In this document: piece after piece, positions 28,591 through 38,050 of the stretch
Position numbering within the stretch: the first letter of the stretch is position 1
Layout of the letters: each line of letters starts with the position of its first letter
Source: Neobacillus bataviensis LMG 21833
Lineage (GTDB): Bacteria > Bacillota > Bacilli > Bacillales > Cytobacillaceae
Direction of reading: 5' to 3'
DNA length: 64,000 nucleotides
Assembly (NCBI RefSeq): GCF_000307875.1
Contig: NZ_AJLS01000055.1
Location: forward strand, 124,001 to 188,000
Notes under the pieces: generated by a model
Databases searched by the model: none
Seen by the model: only the letters and a program-made list of their open reading frames with translations
Told to the model about the DNA's origin: nothing
Program-made: the position numbers and the translations under genes

Positions 28591-29160
28591 ATGTGGGTTT
28601 ATGAGAAGAAATTACAGTATCCTGTTCGCGTCAGTACCTGTAACCCAACACTAGCCAAGTATTTAATTGAGCAATATGGAGGTGCTGATGGAGAGCTTGC
28701 AGCTGCACTCCGCTATTTGAACCAAAGATATACGATCCCTGATAAAGTAATAGGTCTTTTAACAGATATCGGTACCGAGGAATTTGCCCATCTCGAAATG
28801 ATAGCCACCATGGTGTATAAATTAACAAAAGATGCAACACCGGAGCAAATGAAAGCAGCAGGGCTCGGAGCTCACTATGCCGATCATGACAGTGCCTTAT
28901 ACTATCATAATGCTGCTGGAGCACCTTTTACAGCTACCTATATTACCGCAAAAGGAGATCCAATTGCTGATTTATATGAAGATATTGCGGCAGAAGAAAA
29001 GGCTCGGGCCACATACCAGTGGTTGATTAACATCAGTGATGATCCTGATATTAACGATAGTCTGCGTTTTTTACGTGAACGTGAAATAATCCATTCATTA
29101 AGATTCCGCGAAGCGGTAGAAATATTAAAAGAAGAGCAAGGCAAAAAGACAATCTTTTAA
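28591..29160 (+). CDS. cotJC: Manganese-catalase-like coat protein CotJC
   Basis: Ferritin-fold protein of the manganese catalase family in the spore coat. 189 residues from ATG 28591 (MWVYEKKLQYPV), the B. subtilis length; GGGGAGG lies ten bases before. Metal ligands expected in DIGTEEFAHLEMIATMVY and EDIAAEEKARATYQWL are present. The longer frame beginning at 28477 runs inside cotJB and is rejected. Confidence 0.96.
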   Translation: MWVYEKKLQYPVRVSTCNPTLAKYLIEQYGGADGELAAALRYLNQRYTIPDKVIGLLTDIGTEEFAHLEMIATMVYKLTKDATPEQMKAAGLGAHYADHDSALYYHNAAGAPFTATYITAKGDPIADLYEDIAAEEKARATYQWLINISDDPDINDSLRFLREREIIHSLRFREAVEILKEEQGKKTIF

Positions 29161-29162
29161 TA

Positions 29163-29200
29163 AAAATAAGAAGCAGCCATCATTCTGCTTCTTATTTTTT
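29163..29200. terminator. Bidirectional terminator between cotJC and ypbF
   Basis: Perfect 12-base stem AATAAGAAGCAG / CTGCTTCTTATT with eight T on the plus strand; the end of ypbF lies in the second arm. Confidence 0.9.
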
Positions 29201-29647
29201 TTCGTGGTAAAGATTAATATCGTACTGCTTTTTCATCATTTCAAAAACAATGTGGCGGTTCTTCCATTCCTCTTCTCTTTTCCACAAATCCTTACTTCGG
29301 TCAACAATTTCACACCGTAATTCCTGATATTCCTTTTCTTTCTTTTCCTTTTGTTGTTTTAACAGATTCATCACGCCTAACCCGATAAGAGTTATCGTGA
29401 TCAAGAGAACTGCCGCTGCATCATTTAATGTTGCCGATAACACGGATAAAAAGGAATAAGAATAGTGTTTGAAGATTGTTACATAGAAATATAGCATAAA
29501 AATAAAGGCAAAAAAAAGTGTTCCATATATCGAAATAAAATGCCACATTTTAGTGTCGTCAAACTTCTTCTTCTTTTTTCTAACGTTTTCTAACATTTGC
29601 TTCGTTGCTTGGTCCGTGTATTCAAGTAATTGGATTGGAGAATCCAT
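29192..29647 (-). CDS. ypbF: YpbF-like membrane protein
   Basis: 151 residues with two membrane helices (about 38-60 and 72-94) flanked by lysine-rich stretches (KKKKK and KQQKEKKEKE). Position next to ypbE and size fit YpbF (DUF2663). The first helix is preceded by MWHFISIYG. Function unknown; the C-terminal 50 residues look like a charged helix facing the cytoplasm. Confidence 0.8.
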   Translation of the reverse strand: MDSPIQLLEYTDQATKQMLENVRKKKKKFDDTKMWHFISIYGTLFFAFIFMLYFYVTIFKHYSYSFLSVLSATLNDAAAVLLITITLIGLGVMNLLKQQKEKKEKEYQELRCEIVDRSKDLWKREEEWKNRHIVFEMMKKQYDINLYHEKK

Positions 29648-29714
29648 TTGTTATCACCCTCCATTTCTCCTATATACTTATGACCTTGTCCCAAAAATTA
29701 TGTTTTAAAAAAGA

Positions 29715-29739
29715 CAAAAAAACCGATCGAAGTGATCGG
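29715..29739 (-). terminator. Terminator of recQ-ypbD-ypbE operon
   Basis: Stem CCGATC / GATCGG with TTTTTTT on the minus strand immediately after the ypbE stop. Confidence 0.85.
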
Positions 29740-30456
29740 CTAGTTGTTTAACGGTATTTTCAAGACTTGACCAACATAAATTTCTTCACCCTGAAGCTTA
29801 TTTGCCTTTTTGATAATATCGATTCCTTTTTGAGATTGGTAGTACTTCATCGAAATCTTATAGAGTGTATCTTGCTTGGTAACAGTATGATAAATGACCT
29901 TATTTGTTTCGCTTTTGACAGGTTCTGGCTGCGGCTGACTATTTTTATCTGTCACCTGCTTATTGGCAGCATCATTATTTGAACTTGGTGCCGGAACAGA
30001 TGGAGTCGATGGGACACTCGAAACAGGTTGTTCCGCTACATCCTGAGGCACTTCGCTATTTTCCTCCGCTACACCCGAACCATCTGTATCCTGATTTGGT
30101 TCTGTTTCCTCAGATTTCTCGGAAATGATTTCGTCTTCAGCATTGGATTTATCAAGATTAATGGTTTCATATCCTACCGAGCTCCCGGACGTCTTCTCGG
30201 TTCCATTCACTTTCTTCCCACTATCCCTATAGGAAATCACACTAAAAATGATGATAGGAAGGAGGATAAAACACAAGACCAATAGTCGAATGAGTGGATA
30301 TTTTAGCTTCCATTTTGTTTTTTTCTTTTTTTGACGGTGTACTTGCTCTCTTGGAGGTAACTTATTACTGTTACCGTCGTCTACTTTATCATTTATTTTT
30401 TGAATCCGCTGCTTTAGCCTTTCGGCTTGGTCTCTGTATGGTTCTTCCTTATTCAC
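29740..30456 (-). CDS. ypbE: LysM-domain membrane protein, YpbE-like
   Basis: About 238 residues: cytoplasmic basic N-terminus, one membrane helix (about 46-65), a low-complexity Ser/Pro/Glu linker and a C-terminal LysM domain (from YHTVTKQDTLYKISMKYY to the end) that binds peptidoglycan. GTG 30456 is preferred since GGGAGG lies eight bases upstream and it overlaps the ypbD stop; ATG 30477 is the alternative. Confidence 0.88.
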   Translation of the reverse strand: MNKEEPYRDQAERLKQRIQKINDKVDDGNSNKLPPREQVHRQKKKKTKWKLKYPLIRLLVLCFILLPIIIFSVISYRDSGKKVNGTEKTSGSSVGYETINLDKSNAEDEIISEKSEETEPNQDTDGSGVAEENSEVPQDVAEQPVSSVPSTPSVPAPSSNNDAANKQVTDKNSQPQPEPVKSETNKVIYHTVTKQDTLYKISMKYYQSQKGIDIIKKANKLQGEEIYVGQVLKIPLNN

Positions 30457-31057
30457 GGAGCTCGCCTCCCTGTTCATCCCAAACGGTGGTACGTCTAAAT
30501 TTAATATATAAACCTAAGAGAAAATCAATCAAAAAATGCATAATGATGGTTACTGCCAAATTCCCAGTCCATTCGTAAATCATTCCAATTACAAAACTAA
30601 GCAGGACAATATTTATAAATAGAAACCAATTAAAGAGGTACCGATAATGAATAATAGCAAAAATAATACTGGCTAGAATTAGACCCACTTTTGTTTGGAT
30701 GATACCTCGGAAGAGTAATTCCTCACTAAACGCAACAAAAAATGCAATCACAAAAATATGAAAAACACTTTTATTTTTAAAAATTCTTTCATTTAATCCC
30801 CCATCATCATAGTAGGAGGGAGGCAGCAGGTTCATTAAGACTAAATCGGTTATGACAACGGCAACGCCTGCAGGAATACCGATTGTTACAATATTTAAGT
30901 CATCCAGTTGGATCTGATCTAAATACGAAAAATGATCAAACAATAGAAAGCCTAAAATAAACGAGATTCCTACGAGAATGATTTGTGTAACATATAAATG
31001 AGAAAGGAGCTCTTTATCCGTTAAACCTGCGATTAATTCATGATACTTCTGTTTCAT
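30449..31057 (-). CDS. ypbD: CPBP-family intramembrane protease, YpbD-like
   Basis: 202-residue multi-pass membrane protein with the CPBP (Rce1/Abi) motif [11 protein letters not shown] near residue 118 and HFLIDFLLG near residue 175. Function in Bacillus not established. ATGA overlap with recQ upstream and an overlap with ypbE downstream, so one operon. Confidence 0.9.
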   Translation of the reverse strand: MKQKYHELIAGLTDKELLSHLYVTQIILVGISFILGFLLFDHFSYLDQIQLDDLNIVTIGIPAGVAVVITDLVLMNLLPPSYYDDGGLNERIFKNKSVFHIFVIAFFVAFSEELLFRGIIQTKVGLILASIIFAIIHYRYLFNWFLFINIVLLSFVIGMIYEWTGNLAVTIIMHFLIDFLLGLYIKFRRTTVWDEQGGELRE

Positions 31058-32559
31058 TCTCTCAACTCACTATTGATTAATATTTTGGCAAGATAATCCT
31101 TCCACTTTTCTTCACTAGTTTTCAAAGGTGAAGTTTTTGCTGTAGTCAGATAATCATTTAACTCCAGCCCACAAATATCACAGCAGGAGGAAACCTTCTT
31201 ACACAATCTTTCATCAAAATATCCTAAGATAAATTCTCGTCTGCACGAGGCAGATTCCACCCATCTTTTCATTAGAAAGACATTATTGATCTTAGCACCT
31301 AATCTTTCCTTAACAAATTCCTTTATCTTGGTCTTTACTATTTCAGGGGAACTAGCCCCTTCGAGTGGATTAAGAAAGTCCTCAATTATTCTCCATTGAG
31401 TGTCCGAAAAACCACCAAGCTCTTTTAAGTGCTGACTATATTCTATCCTGCCATCGATTAATGGTTCTTCGTGCTGTACATGTGCAAAAAACCAGTCAAT
31501 TTGCTGTTCTGATGGTAATTCCCCTTCTGCAAGCTGAAGCGGAAGTTGTTCGTCACCATTTGCGTATAAAAGAATTGCGACACTCGGGTTCCCATCACGG
31601 CCTGCCCTGCCGATTTCCTGAAGATATGATTCTATTTGCATCGGCATATGATAATGGATGATGAAGCGAATATTTTCCTTGTTTATTCCCATTCCAAAGG
31701 CACTTGTCGCACATATGACATCCAACTGGTTATGAATAAACTGCTGCTGAATTAAAATTCTGGAGTTTTGATCCACTCCGCCGTGATAGGCCATTGCGCG
31801 GCAAATACCCTTTTCTTCAAGTAACGCGGCCATTTGTTCCGCTGCCTTTTTACTAGAAAAATAAATAATCCCAGGCTTTTGCAGTCCTGAAACAAGATCA
31901 ATAACCCGATTTTGTTTATCCCGATAATCAGTTGTTTTTTCAACTTGAAAAGCAATATTTGGGCGATCAATAGTGGATACTATTCTTACCATTTCTTTAA
32001 GTCCAAGTGAAGAAGAAATATCATCTAGAACCTTATTTGTGGCTGTTGCTGTGAGTGCAAGGGTTAGGGGATTCCCTAACTTTTCACGTATGTCTCCTAA
32101 TTTCGAATAATCAGGGCGAAAGTCAAAGCCCCATTGTGATATACAATGTGCTTCATCGACAACAAATAACGAAATCGTTAGTTGCTGTAGCATCCTCATA
32201 ATAAATGGAACCCGGAGCATTTCGGGAGAAATGAAGATAAACTTATACTCCCTTAACTGCCGAAGTGCATTATTTCTTTCTGCCGGAGATAGAAATGAAT
32301 TCAATGCAATGACCCGTTTCTCACCAAAGCGTTTAAATTGTTCAACTTGATCCTGCATAAGGGAAAGCAGCGGAGAAATGATTAAAGTTTGTCCCGGAAG
32401 GATAAGCCCTGGAAGTTGATAACACAAGGTTTTTCCCGTTCCTGTTGGCAGCATAGCTAACGTATGCTTTCCCGCAAGCACCGATGAAATAACTTCCTTC
32501 TGGCCTGTTTTAAATGACTGATACCCAAAGTACTTTTTTAACAGTGATTCTATTTCCAT
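31054..32559 (-). CDS. recQ: ATP-dependent DNA helicase, RecQ family (RecS)
   Basis: 3'-5' helicase. 501 residues with motif [16 protein letters not shown], motif [21 protein letters not shown], and motif [12 protein letters not shown]. The zinc-binding cysteines are in SASCRREF and SSCCDICG; no HRDC domain follows, as in the shorter RecS (YpbC) of B. subtilis. It overlaps ypbB by ten bases and ypbD by four. Confidence 0.96.
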   Translation of the reverse strand: MEIESLLKKYFGYQSFKTGQKEVISSVLAGKHTLAMLPTGTGKTLCYQLPGLILPGQTLIISPLLSLMQDQVEQFKRFGEKRVIALNSFLSPAERNNALRQLREYKFIFISPEMLRVPFIMRMLQQLTISLFVVDEAHCISQWGFDFRPDYSKLGDIREKLGNPLTLALTATATNKVLDDISSSLGLKEMVRIVSTIDRPNIAFQVEKTTDYRDKQNRVIDLVSGLQKPGIIYFSSKKAAEQMAALLEEKGICRAMAYHGGVDQNSRILIQQQFIHNQLDVICATSAFGMGINKENIRFIIHYHMPMQIESYLQEIGRAGRDGNPSVAILLYANGDEQLPLQLAEGELPSEQQIDWFFAHVQHEEPLIDGRIEYSQHLKELGGFSDTQWRIIEDFLNPLEGASSPEIVKTKIKEFVKERLGAKINNVFLMKRWVESASCRREFILGYFDERLCKKVSSCCDICGLELNDYLTTAKTSPLKTSEEKWKDYLAKILINSELRE

Positions 32560-33596
32560 TCCCTATCACCATACTTCGCCAACACCAATCGTATTTGAAA
32601 ATACGTGGCTGACTGCAATTGATCCTTAATTAGCTTAAGTTGCCTAGTTCCCATTCGCCTGGAAATTTCAATTATTTTTATTTGTAATTCTTTATCTACA
32701 TAGGGGTCGATGGAGAAATGATTGACACTTAAAGCAAATTCAACAAAATGATCTTCAATAGTACTTAATTTTAATTTCCTGAATTTTGCAATCATGTCAG
32801 GAGAATATCCCTCATTTAATAGCGCCAACGTTTTCCTAGATGAAATAGTTAACTCATCATTTTGGTTCAAGTCCTTGATTAGGATGGCTAATATTCTAAA
32901 ACGTGCGGGATTCCGCATAATGGTTTGCAACAAAAAATGAAGGGTATGAATAAATCCAATATGATAATCATGAATGTCCATATTTAATTTCTTTGCTGTC
33001 TGTATTGAAGTTAGCCCAATTTGCTCGAAACCCGTTAACCGAAACACCAAAATAGCGGGATTAATTTCCTCAGTCTCATCGAAGCATGTGATCAACTCCG
33101 TGAAAACCATGTCCCCTAACTCATTCCTTGATATTCTCATTTCTTTTATTGCAGCTTTTAACCACAGGTGAACATCCTTGTTTTTTTGGATAGGTTGGTA
33201 CCTCGCCTCACCAAAAATAAGATTCGAAGTAACCTGAATAAATAAGGATAATCTTTCCCAAAACAACGAAGTAAACGGCTGATACCCCCAGCCATTTAAA
33301 TAGGGTGGCACTGGATGGCTTTCTAAAATTGACTTTCCAGTGTTGGTAAGAATGTATTGTTGTTCTCCGCAGTGGTTAATCCACTCATTTTTGCACATGG
33401 AATGAATGATTTCATCAAAGGAGTCCCTTGTTAATGTGTCATAAATTCCAAAAAACCTTTTTAAAGAAAATAAATGAGCATCTTGAATAGTTTGCGATGA
33501 CTTTTTTCCATTAATAAGGTGAAAGATGGAATAAATTGTCCGTTCATTATTTAATTGTGTTAAACAATATAGAATGATGGCTTCCAACTGCAGCAT
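32550..33596 (-). CDS. ypbB: YpbB, helix-turn-helix protein paired with RecQ
   Basis: 348 residues from ATG 33596 ([16 protein letters not shown]) with GTGGTGGGG just upstream; the open frame extends 43 codons further but lacks support. [14 protein letters not shown] near residue 31 matches B. subtilis YpbB, and the C-terminus (about 260-345) looks like a helix-turn-helix of the type found in RecQ partners. Encoded immediately before recQ, which suggests joint action, but the role is unproven. Confidence 0.88.
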   Translation of the reverse strand: MLQLEAIILYCLTQLNNERTIYSIFHLINGKKSSQTIQDAHLFSLKRFFGIYDTLTRDSFDEIIHSMCKNEWINHCGEQQYILTNTGKSILESHPVPPYLNGWGYQPFTSLFWERLSLFIQVTSNLIFGEARYQPIQKNKDVHLWLKAAIKEMRISRNELGDMVFTELITCFDETEEINPAILVFRLTGFEQIGLTSIQTAKKLNMDIHDYHIGFIHTLHFLLQTIMRNPARFRILAILIKDLNQNDELTISSRKTLALLNEGYSPDMIAKFRKLKLSTIEDHFVEFALSVNHFSIDPYVDKELQIKIIEISRRMGTRQLKLIKDQLQSATYFQIRLVLAKYGDREWK

Positions 33597-33746
33597 ATGC
33601 CCCACCACATTTTTCTTCATTTTTATCGACAAATTCCCCATTATTTCTATTTTTATTTTAACATGAAATGTAGATTCTTGCTGATTAAAAAATGAAAGAT
33701 TAAGTAAATCAAAATAACAAACCACAGTTTTAATAGTATTTTTCTA

Positions 33747-33775
33747 TTGAAAAGTTGCCCATACAGTTTTACAAT
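33747..33775 (+). promoter_or_regulatory. SigA promoter of fer
   Basis: TTGAAA, 17-base spacer, TACAAT on the plus strand, about 80 bases before the ferredoxin start. Each box has one mismatch to consensus at most two. Confidence 0.75.
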
Positions 33776-33821
33776 AGAGAGGAGTAATGCGTTTCCATTT
33801 TTAATATGGAAAATGAGCTAG

Positions 33822-34106
<285 letters not shown>

Positions 34107-34138
34107 TATTTTGTCAAAAAAATATTTTTAAGCTACTA

Positions 34139-34171
34139 ATCCCCGTCTTTTATAGGCGGGGTTTATTTATT
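34139..34171 (+). terminator. Terminator of fer
   Basis: Stem CCCCGTC / GGCGGGG then TTTATTTATTT on the plus strand. Confidence 0.85.
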
Positions 34172-34177
34172 TAATGG

Positions 34178-34226
34178 TAAAAAAGCAGCAGGGGCTCATG
34201 TGTGAGTGACCCCTGCTGCTTTTTTT
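34178..34226. terminator. Terminator of ribU, also readable from fer side
   Basis: Perfect stem of 15 or more bases, AAAAAGCAGCAGGGG / CCCCTGCTGCTTTTT, with T runs on both strands; overlaps the ribU stop. Confidence 0.92.
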
Positions 34227-34809
34227 ATGCACTTTTTATGGCTGAAAATTTATTAATCCATGTCTGCATTTTAATAAATAATAGCATAAAGATGAAGGAC
34301 ATCATGACACCTTTTAAGATGTTAAAAGGTAAAATCGCAGGTACTACCAAGTTTCTCATGTCTGGAAATCCCATAAGAACCGTATAGGCAGGTAAAATAA
34401 TGAAGTAATTCAAAATACTCATCACAACGGCCATTATGACGGTTCCTGCGATTAAACCAATTGTCATACCCTTTTTCGTTTTTAGTTTGTTATATACAAA
34501 ATAGGTTGGCAGGATAAACACAATTCCCGCTAAGAAATTGGCAATATGACCAACAGGGATTCCCGTTGGGCTTCCTGTCGCAATATAATTAAGGACATTT
34601 TTAAAAAACTCAACTAATATTCCTGCAATTGGCCCAAAAATTAAAGTGGCAATTAACGCTGGGATGTCGCTGAAATCAACAAATAAGAAATTAGGAAATA
34701 GTGGCAGCGGGAAATTTAGTAGCATTAAAAGATATGCTATACTGCTCAGCATTCCAATTGAAACATAAGCCTTTACTGATATTTTCTTTGTTTTCTTCAT
34801 TTTCTTCAT
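34225..34809 (-). CDS. ribU: Riboflavin ECF transporter S component RibU (FmnP)
   Basis: Substrate-binding membrane subunit for riboflavin uptake, working with the shared EcfT/A module. 194 residues, about six membrane helices; LPLFPNFLFVDFSDIPALI near residue 40 is a RibU signature, as is FKNVLNYIATGSPTG. ATG 34809 follows AGGAGAGAGG. It is controlled by the FMN riboswitch upstream. Confidence 0.95.
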   Translation of the reverse strand: MKKMKKTKKISVKAYVSIGMLSSIAYLLMLLNFPLPLFPNFLFVDFSDIPALIATLIFGPIAGILVEFFKNVLNYIATGSPTGIPVGHIANFLAGIVFILPTYFVYNKLKTKKGMTIGLIAGTVIMAVVMSILNYFIILPAYTVLMGFPDMRNLVVPAILPFNILKGVMMSFIFMLLFIKMQTWINKFSAIKSA

Positions 34810-34878
34810 CTTCCTCTCTCCTTTTTTGATCCATCGTGTAAGGAAGAGAGGTTCAGCAAAATGGGCGGCCAAGTAAAT

Positions 34879-34908
34879 AAAAATCCCTCAAGTCATTCAC
34901 TTGAGGGA
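34879..34908 (-). terminator. Riboswitch-controlled terminator before ribU
   Basis: Perfect 10-base stem TCCCTCAAGT / ACTTGAGGGA, then ATTTTTATTT on the minus strand, between the RFN element and the ribU start. It should form when FMN is bound, stopping transcription. Confidence 0.88.
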
Positions 34909-34967
34909 GCTCACGAAGGCACGCTTAATAAACGTTCGTTGCTTCAGCATTTTTTGAACGTCTGCAG

Positions 34968-35101
34968 AACCTCCATCTTCTCCCATCCAGACTATACTGT
35001 CGGCTTTGGAATCACACCAAATCCTGCCTATAAAAGGCTCGCGGGCTCAGGAGCATTGCTCCAATACCGCCGATCGGGAATTTCACCCTGCCCCGAAGAT
35101 A
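34968..35101 (-). promoter_or_regulatory. FMN riboswitch (RFN element)
   Basis: Read on the minus strand it has the whole RFN consensus: TTCGGGGCAGGGTGAAATTC, GGCGGTA, AGCCCGCGAGCC, GGATTTGGTGTGATTCC, AAGCCGACAGT and AGTCTGGATGGGAGAAG, ending at AGGTT. It is followed by the terminator hairpin and ribU, so FMN should repress riboflavin uptake. Confidence 0.97.
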
Positions 35102-35156
35102 GATCGATATTAAATTACAACTTTATTATACTAAAGAAATTCCCTTTTGTTAAGTA

Positions 35157-35190
35157 AAAAATATCCTGCTAACAAAGGTTAGCAGGTTTT
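35157..35190 (-). terminator. Terminator of the M23 peptidase gene
   Basis: Perfect nine-base stem CCTGCTAAC / GTTAGCAGG, then ATATTTTTT on the minus strand. Confidence 0.88.
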
Positions 35191-35198
35191 TCAGAATA

Positions 35199-35945
35199 TT
35201 AATCAACAATTAATAGTTGATTTGGCTTAATGAGATCCGATGTTAGATTGTTTATTGACTTTATTCTATTTATAGAAATGTTTTGTTTATGGGCAATAGA
35301 GTACAATGTGTCCCCTTGTTTAACAATGTATTTTTCTTTATTTGCTTCTGATGAACCTTCATCTATAAGTGGGTGGGTGCTTGCTGCTAACACATTATTA
35401 CTAATACCTGCGACACCAGCCTGAACGGATTCACCAACATCTGCTTTACCTAATAGACTTTCCGGATCCAGTGCATATTTCTTATCGTATCTCCATTCGA
35501 TTTGATGGGCTTCAAAATGGAGATGGGTTCCTGTTGCTTGGCCAGTCCCACCCATTTTCCCAATCACATCACCCTGTTTAACCTTTTGACCAACCGAAAC
35601 GTCCCGCTTATTTAAATGGGCATAAACGGTGACAAAATTACTTAAGTGTTTTATAAAAACAACATGACCATATGTATTCGAATAATATGACTTAACAACC
35701 GTCCCACCATCAACGGTCATTACGGGTGTATCCAATTTACCCGCTATATCGATTCCTTTATGGGTTCCCTGCCTTGTTCCATATTTATCGGAAATGACAC
35801 CGTCTGCCGGCCATATCCAGTGTTCTTCCATGCCATTTTGTGCCTGCAAACCCGAAGCCTCTGAATGTTTGCCGCCTAAAAATAATAAACTGATAAACAG
35901 TGCCATAATGATGGCAATTAAAAACCTTTTTATGTAGTCAAGCAT
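35199..35945 (-). CDS. M23-family peptidase with LysM domain
   Basis: Predicted exported cell wall endopeptidase or regulator. From ATG 35945 (AGGAGG upstream) 248 residues: membrane helix 6-24, M23 domain (about 44-160) with zinc ligands in GTHKGIDIAG and GTHLHFEA, and a C-terminal LysM domain (about 200-247). The upstream open frame is not supported. In B. subtilis serA and aroC occupy this gap, so the gene is an insertion or replacement. Exact cell wall role unknown; sporulation-type M23 proteins look similar. Confidence 0.88.
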   Translation of the reverse strand: MLDYIKRFLIAIIMALFISLLFLGGKHSEASGLQAQNGMEEHWIWPADGVISDKYGTRQGTHKGIDIAGKLDTPVMTVDGGTVVKSYYSNTYGHVVFIKHLSNFVTVYAHLNKRDVSVGQKVKQGDVIGKMGGTGQATGTHLHFEAHQIEWRYDKKYALDPESLLGKADVGESVQAGVAGISNNVLAASTHPLIDEGSSEANKEKYIVKQGDTLYSIAHKQNISINRIKSINNLTSDLIKPNQLLIVD

Positions 35946-36085
35946 GCTTACAATTTCCTCCTTATATATCTTGTCCTCTCCTCCACACCATATGTTCATG
36001 AATTCACGTTTAGAACATATTGCCGCATCAGAGACCGACATGAGCATACTTGTTATAATTTGGAGTCCTTCCAAATTTTATTCAT

Positions 36086-36115
36086 AAAAAAAATCAACCG
36101 GGTTGGTTGATTTTT
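36086..36115 (-). terminator. Terminator of sigX-rsiX
   Basis: Perfect 11-base stem AAAAATCAACC / GGTTGATTTTT and a T run on the minus strand, just after the rsiX stop. Confidence 0.88.
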
Positions 36116-36120
36116 AACAT

Positions 36121-37314
36121 TCATTCTATATTTCGTAAATTAGGTGCTACTGGCACCTTGATATCCTTTGATAAATTGAAGGAACCAATAGCTGGAATGG
36201 CAGAATCCTTTATGACTACCTTTTCAATCCCAAATTCCTTTGCTGTCAAAAGTAGTGCCTCGAGAGAAGATGATGACTGCTGGTTGTCTTGTAGATTTGC
36301 ATTTCCCCTTAGTGAGACAAATAATGTTTTGTCAGAGACTGATAATTCATGTAACGGCATTATGGACTTCAGGGAGCTCTTTAAACCTAATAAGGGCTGA
36401 TCAGATTTCATCACTTCTATTGCAGTATTTATATCGTTAAACGTCTCAATTGTTGGAGTAAGAAATGGAAGGTCACTACCTTCTGGATAATAAAATAAGT
36501 ACGCATGCCTTTTATCAGGAACAACATCCACTTCTTCAAGCTTGCCGTAATTCCCTAATTCAATTCCTGGGTTACCGTTTGTTGAAAACTTTATTTTTTT
36601 AAGATTGCTATTAGAGGAAATATCCCTTTTTAATACATTAATAAAATTTGTTTCACTGGTTGAACCTTGTCCGTATTGATGATTGGAAGGAACATCAACC
36701 CAAACGCTGCTATTATTATTATCAAGCTCCATCGTCCCATTTAAAGGATAAAATTCTGATAATCCCCATTCTTCTTCCGTTAAAACGGGCATTTTCTTAG
36801 TATATTGAGTAAGCCAGGGTTGGCCTCCCGTACTCTTTGCGATAATAGAAACAGGAATTAGAATTTGCACTTGTGGATCTGGAATCCAGTAAGTGAATAC
36901 AGTAGTCCCCTTCTCCAATTCATCCTCATAAATGGCCGTTTTTATACTCTCAGCTTTCATTACGCTTGGCTGTTCTGTTTCTGAATACGCCTTCTTCTTT
37001 GGTAAGGCGTCATTTTTTTCCACGGCTGGGGTTAAATCCCTTGAAGTCATCTTCATTTCTTGATTTGCTGTGGATTTTTCATCTTGCGTCTTATCAAAGG
37101 AGAAATTTGTCCCATCCATTAATTTTGGTGCCAGGATGAAAAATAAAAGCAATGCGGCTGCAGCAGCTATGCCAGGCAAAAGCCATGATTTTATTTTACG
37201 CCGTTTTAAGGAAAGATTTTGGTAAATGTCACGAGGATTGCGATGATCTAGTATTTTCGGCATCTGCCTTAATAATTCTTCGAGCTCATTATCGCTCCAC
37301 TCTGACTTTTTCAC
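36121..37314 (-). CDS. rsiX: Anti-sigma-X factor
   Basis: Membrane protein that holds SigX inactive. 397 residues: cytoplasmic N-terminal sigma-binding part (1-43, KKSEWSDNELEELLRQMPKI at its start), membrane helix about 45-63, and a large extracytoplasmic domain, rich in Ser/Asn. It overlaps sigX by 26 bases, as expected for a sigma/anti-sigma pair. Confidence 0.92.
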   Translation of the reverse strand: MKKSEWSDNELEELLRQMPKILDHRNPRDIYQNLSLKRRKIKSWLLPGIAAAAALLLFFILAPKLMDGTNFSFDKTQDEKSTANQEMKMTSRDLTPAVEKNDALPKKKAYSETEQPSVMKAESIKTAIYEDELEKGTTVFTYWIPDPQVQILIPVSIIAKSTGGQPWLTQYTKKMPVLTEEEWGLSEFYPLNGTMELDNNNSSVWVDVPSNHQYGQGSTSETNFINVLKRDISSNSNLKKIKFSTNGNPGIELGNYGKLEEVDVVPDKRHAYLFYYPEGSDLPFLTPTIETFNDINTAIEVMKSDQPLLGLKSSLKSIMPLHELSVSDKTLFVSLRGNANLQDNQQSSSSLEALLLTAKEFGIEKVVIKDSAIPAIGSFNLSKDIKVPVAPNLRNIE

Positions 37315-37843
37315 TTGTTACTCCCTCCTTTTCATAAAATAATTCCATCTGCTTCTTCAAAACCTTTAAGGAGCGGTGTTGTGTGGTCTTTACCTTACTT
37401 TCCGTCCAGCCCAGTGCTAGGGCAGTCTCAGAAATGGATAAATCCTGTAAATAACGCAGAATGATAACAGACCGTTGATCCAGTGTACAATACTCAAGAC
37501 ATTTGTATATCCACCGGATTTCTTCCTTCTGTACAGTAATTTCTTCAGGTATCGGATTCTCATCCTTTACTTGATTGGTTGACCAATCAAATTTTTCAAG
37601 TAATCTTTCCTTCCAGCCCTTTTGTTTACGGAAAAAGTCAATGGCAACATTCCTTGCAATCGAAAACAGCCATGTTTTTTCACTGCTTTTCCCTTCAAAA
37701 CGATGATAAGACTTAAATACCCGAATATAGACTTCTTGAACAAGATCCTCTGCCTGTTCTTTGTCTCTAACCATATAAAATAGAAATTGAAAAACGTCAT
37801 GATGATATTTTTGATATAGCTCATCGAAAACGGAGTCCATCAA
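37289..37843 (-). CDS. sigX: ECF RNA polymerase sigma factor SigX
   Basis: Directs genes that modify the cell envelope in B. subtilis. 184 residues: region 2 with DLVQEVYIRVFKSYHRF and SSEKTWLFSIARNVAIDF, region 4 with QRSVIILRYLQDLSISETA. Start at ATG 37843 behind GGGGAGGGG. Followed by the anti-sigma gene and preceded by a promoter that SigX itself should read. Confidence 0.94.
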   Translation of the reverse strand: MMDSVFDELYQKYHHDVFQFLFYMVRDKEQAEDLVQEVYIRVFKSYHRFEGKSSEKTWLFSIARNVAIDFFRKQKGWKERLLEKFDWSTNQVKDENPIPEEITVQKEEIRWIYKCLEYCTLDQRSVIILRYLQDLSISETALALGWTESKVKTTQHRSLKVLKKQMELFYEKEGVTSEKVRVER

Positions 37844-37868
37844 TTCCCCTCCCCGTTCATTTATATTA

Positions 37869-37895
37869 GTCGATGTTTATGTATAAAAAGTTTCA
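37869..37895 (-). promoter_or_regulatory. ECF-type autoregulatory promoter of sigX
   Basis: Minus-strand TGAAAC (37895-37890), 17-base spacer, CGAC (37872-37869). CGAC at -10 is the SigX-preferred element in B. subtilis. It lies about 25 bases before the sigX start. Confidence 0.68.
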
Positions 37896-37964
37896 CCCTT
37901 TTAAATATAGACGTTTTTTGGCCAGATTGGAAGGTATTTGTAAAAGGTTAAATTCAATTACACA

Positions 37965-38000
37965 TAAAAAAAGCGGAAGCATCAAATAGACGCTTCCACT
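37965..38000 (-). terminator. Terminator of resD-resE
   Basis: Stem AGTGGAAGC with GCTTCCGCT (one mismatch) then TTTTTTTA on the minus strand, 50 bases after resE. Confidence 0.85.
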
Positions 38001-38050
38001 CTTAATTGTTCCTTGTGAATCAAGAACAATCGGCAAAATGATTGTTTATT

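Noticed and set aside
34861..35157. 98-codon plus-strand frame
   Set aside because: Lies across the FMN riboswitch and its terminator, which fully explain this sequence on the other strand.
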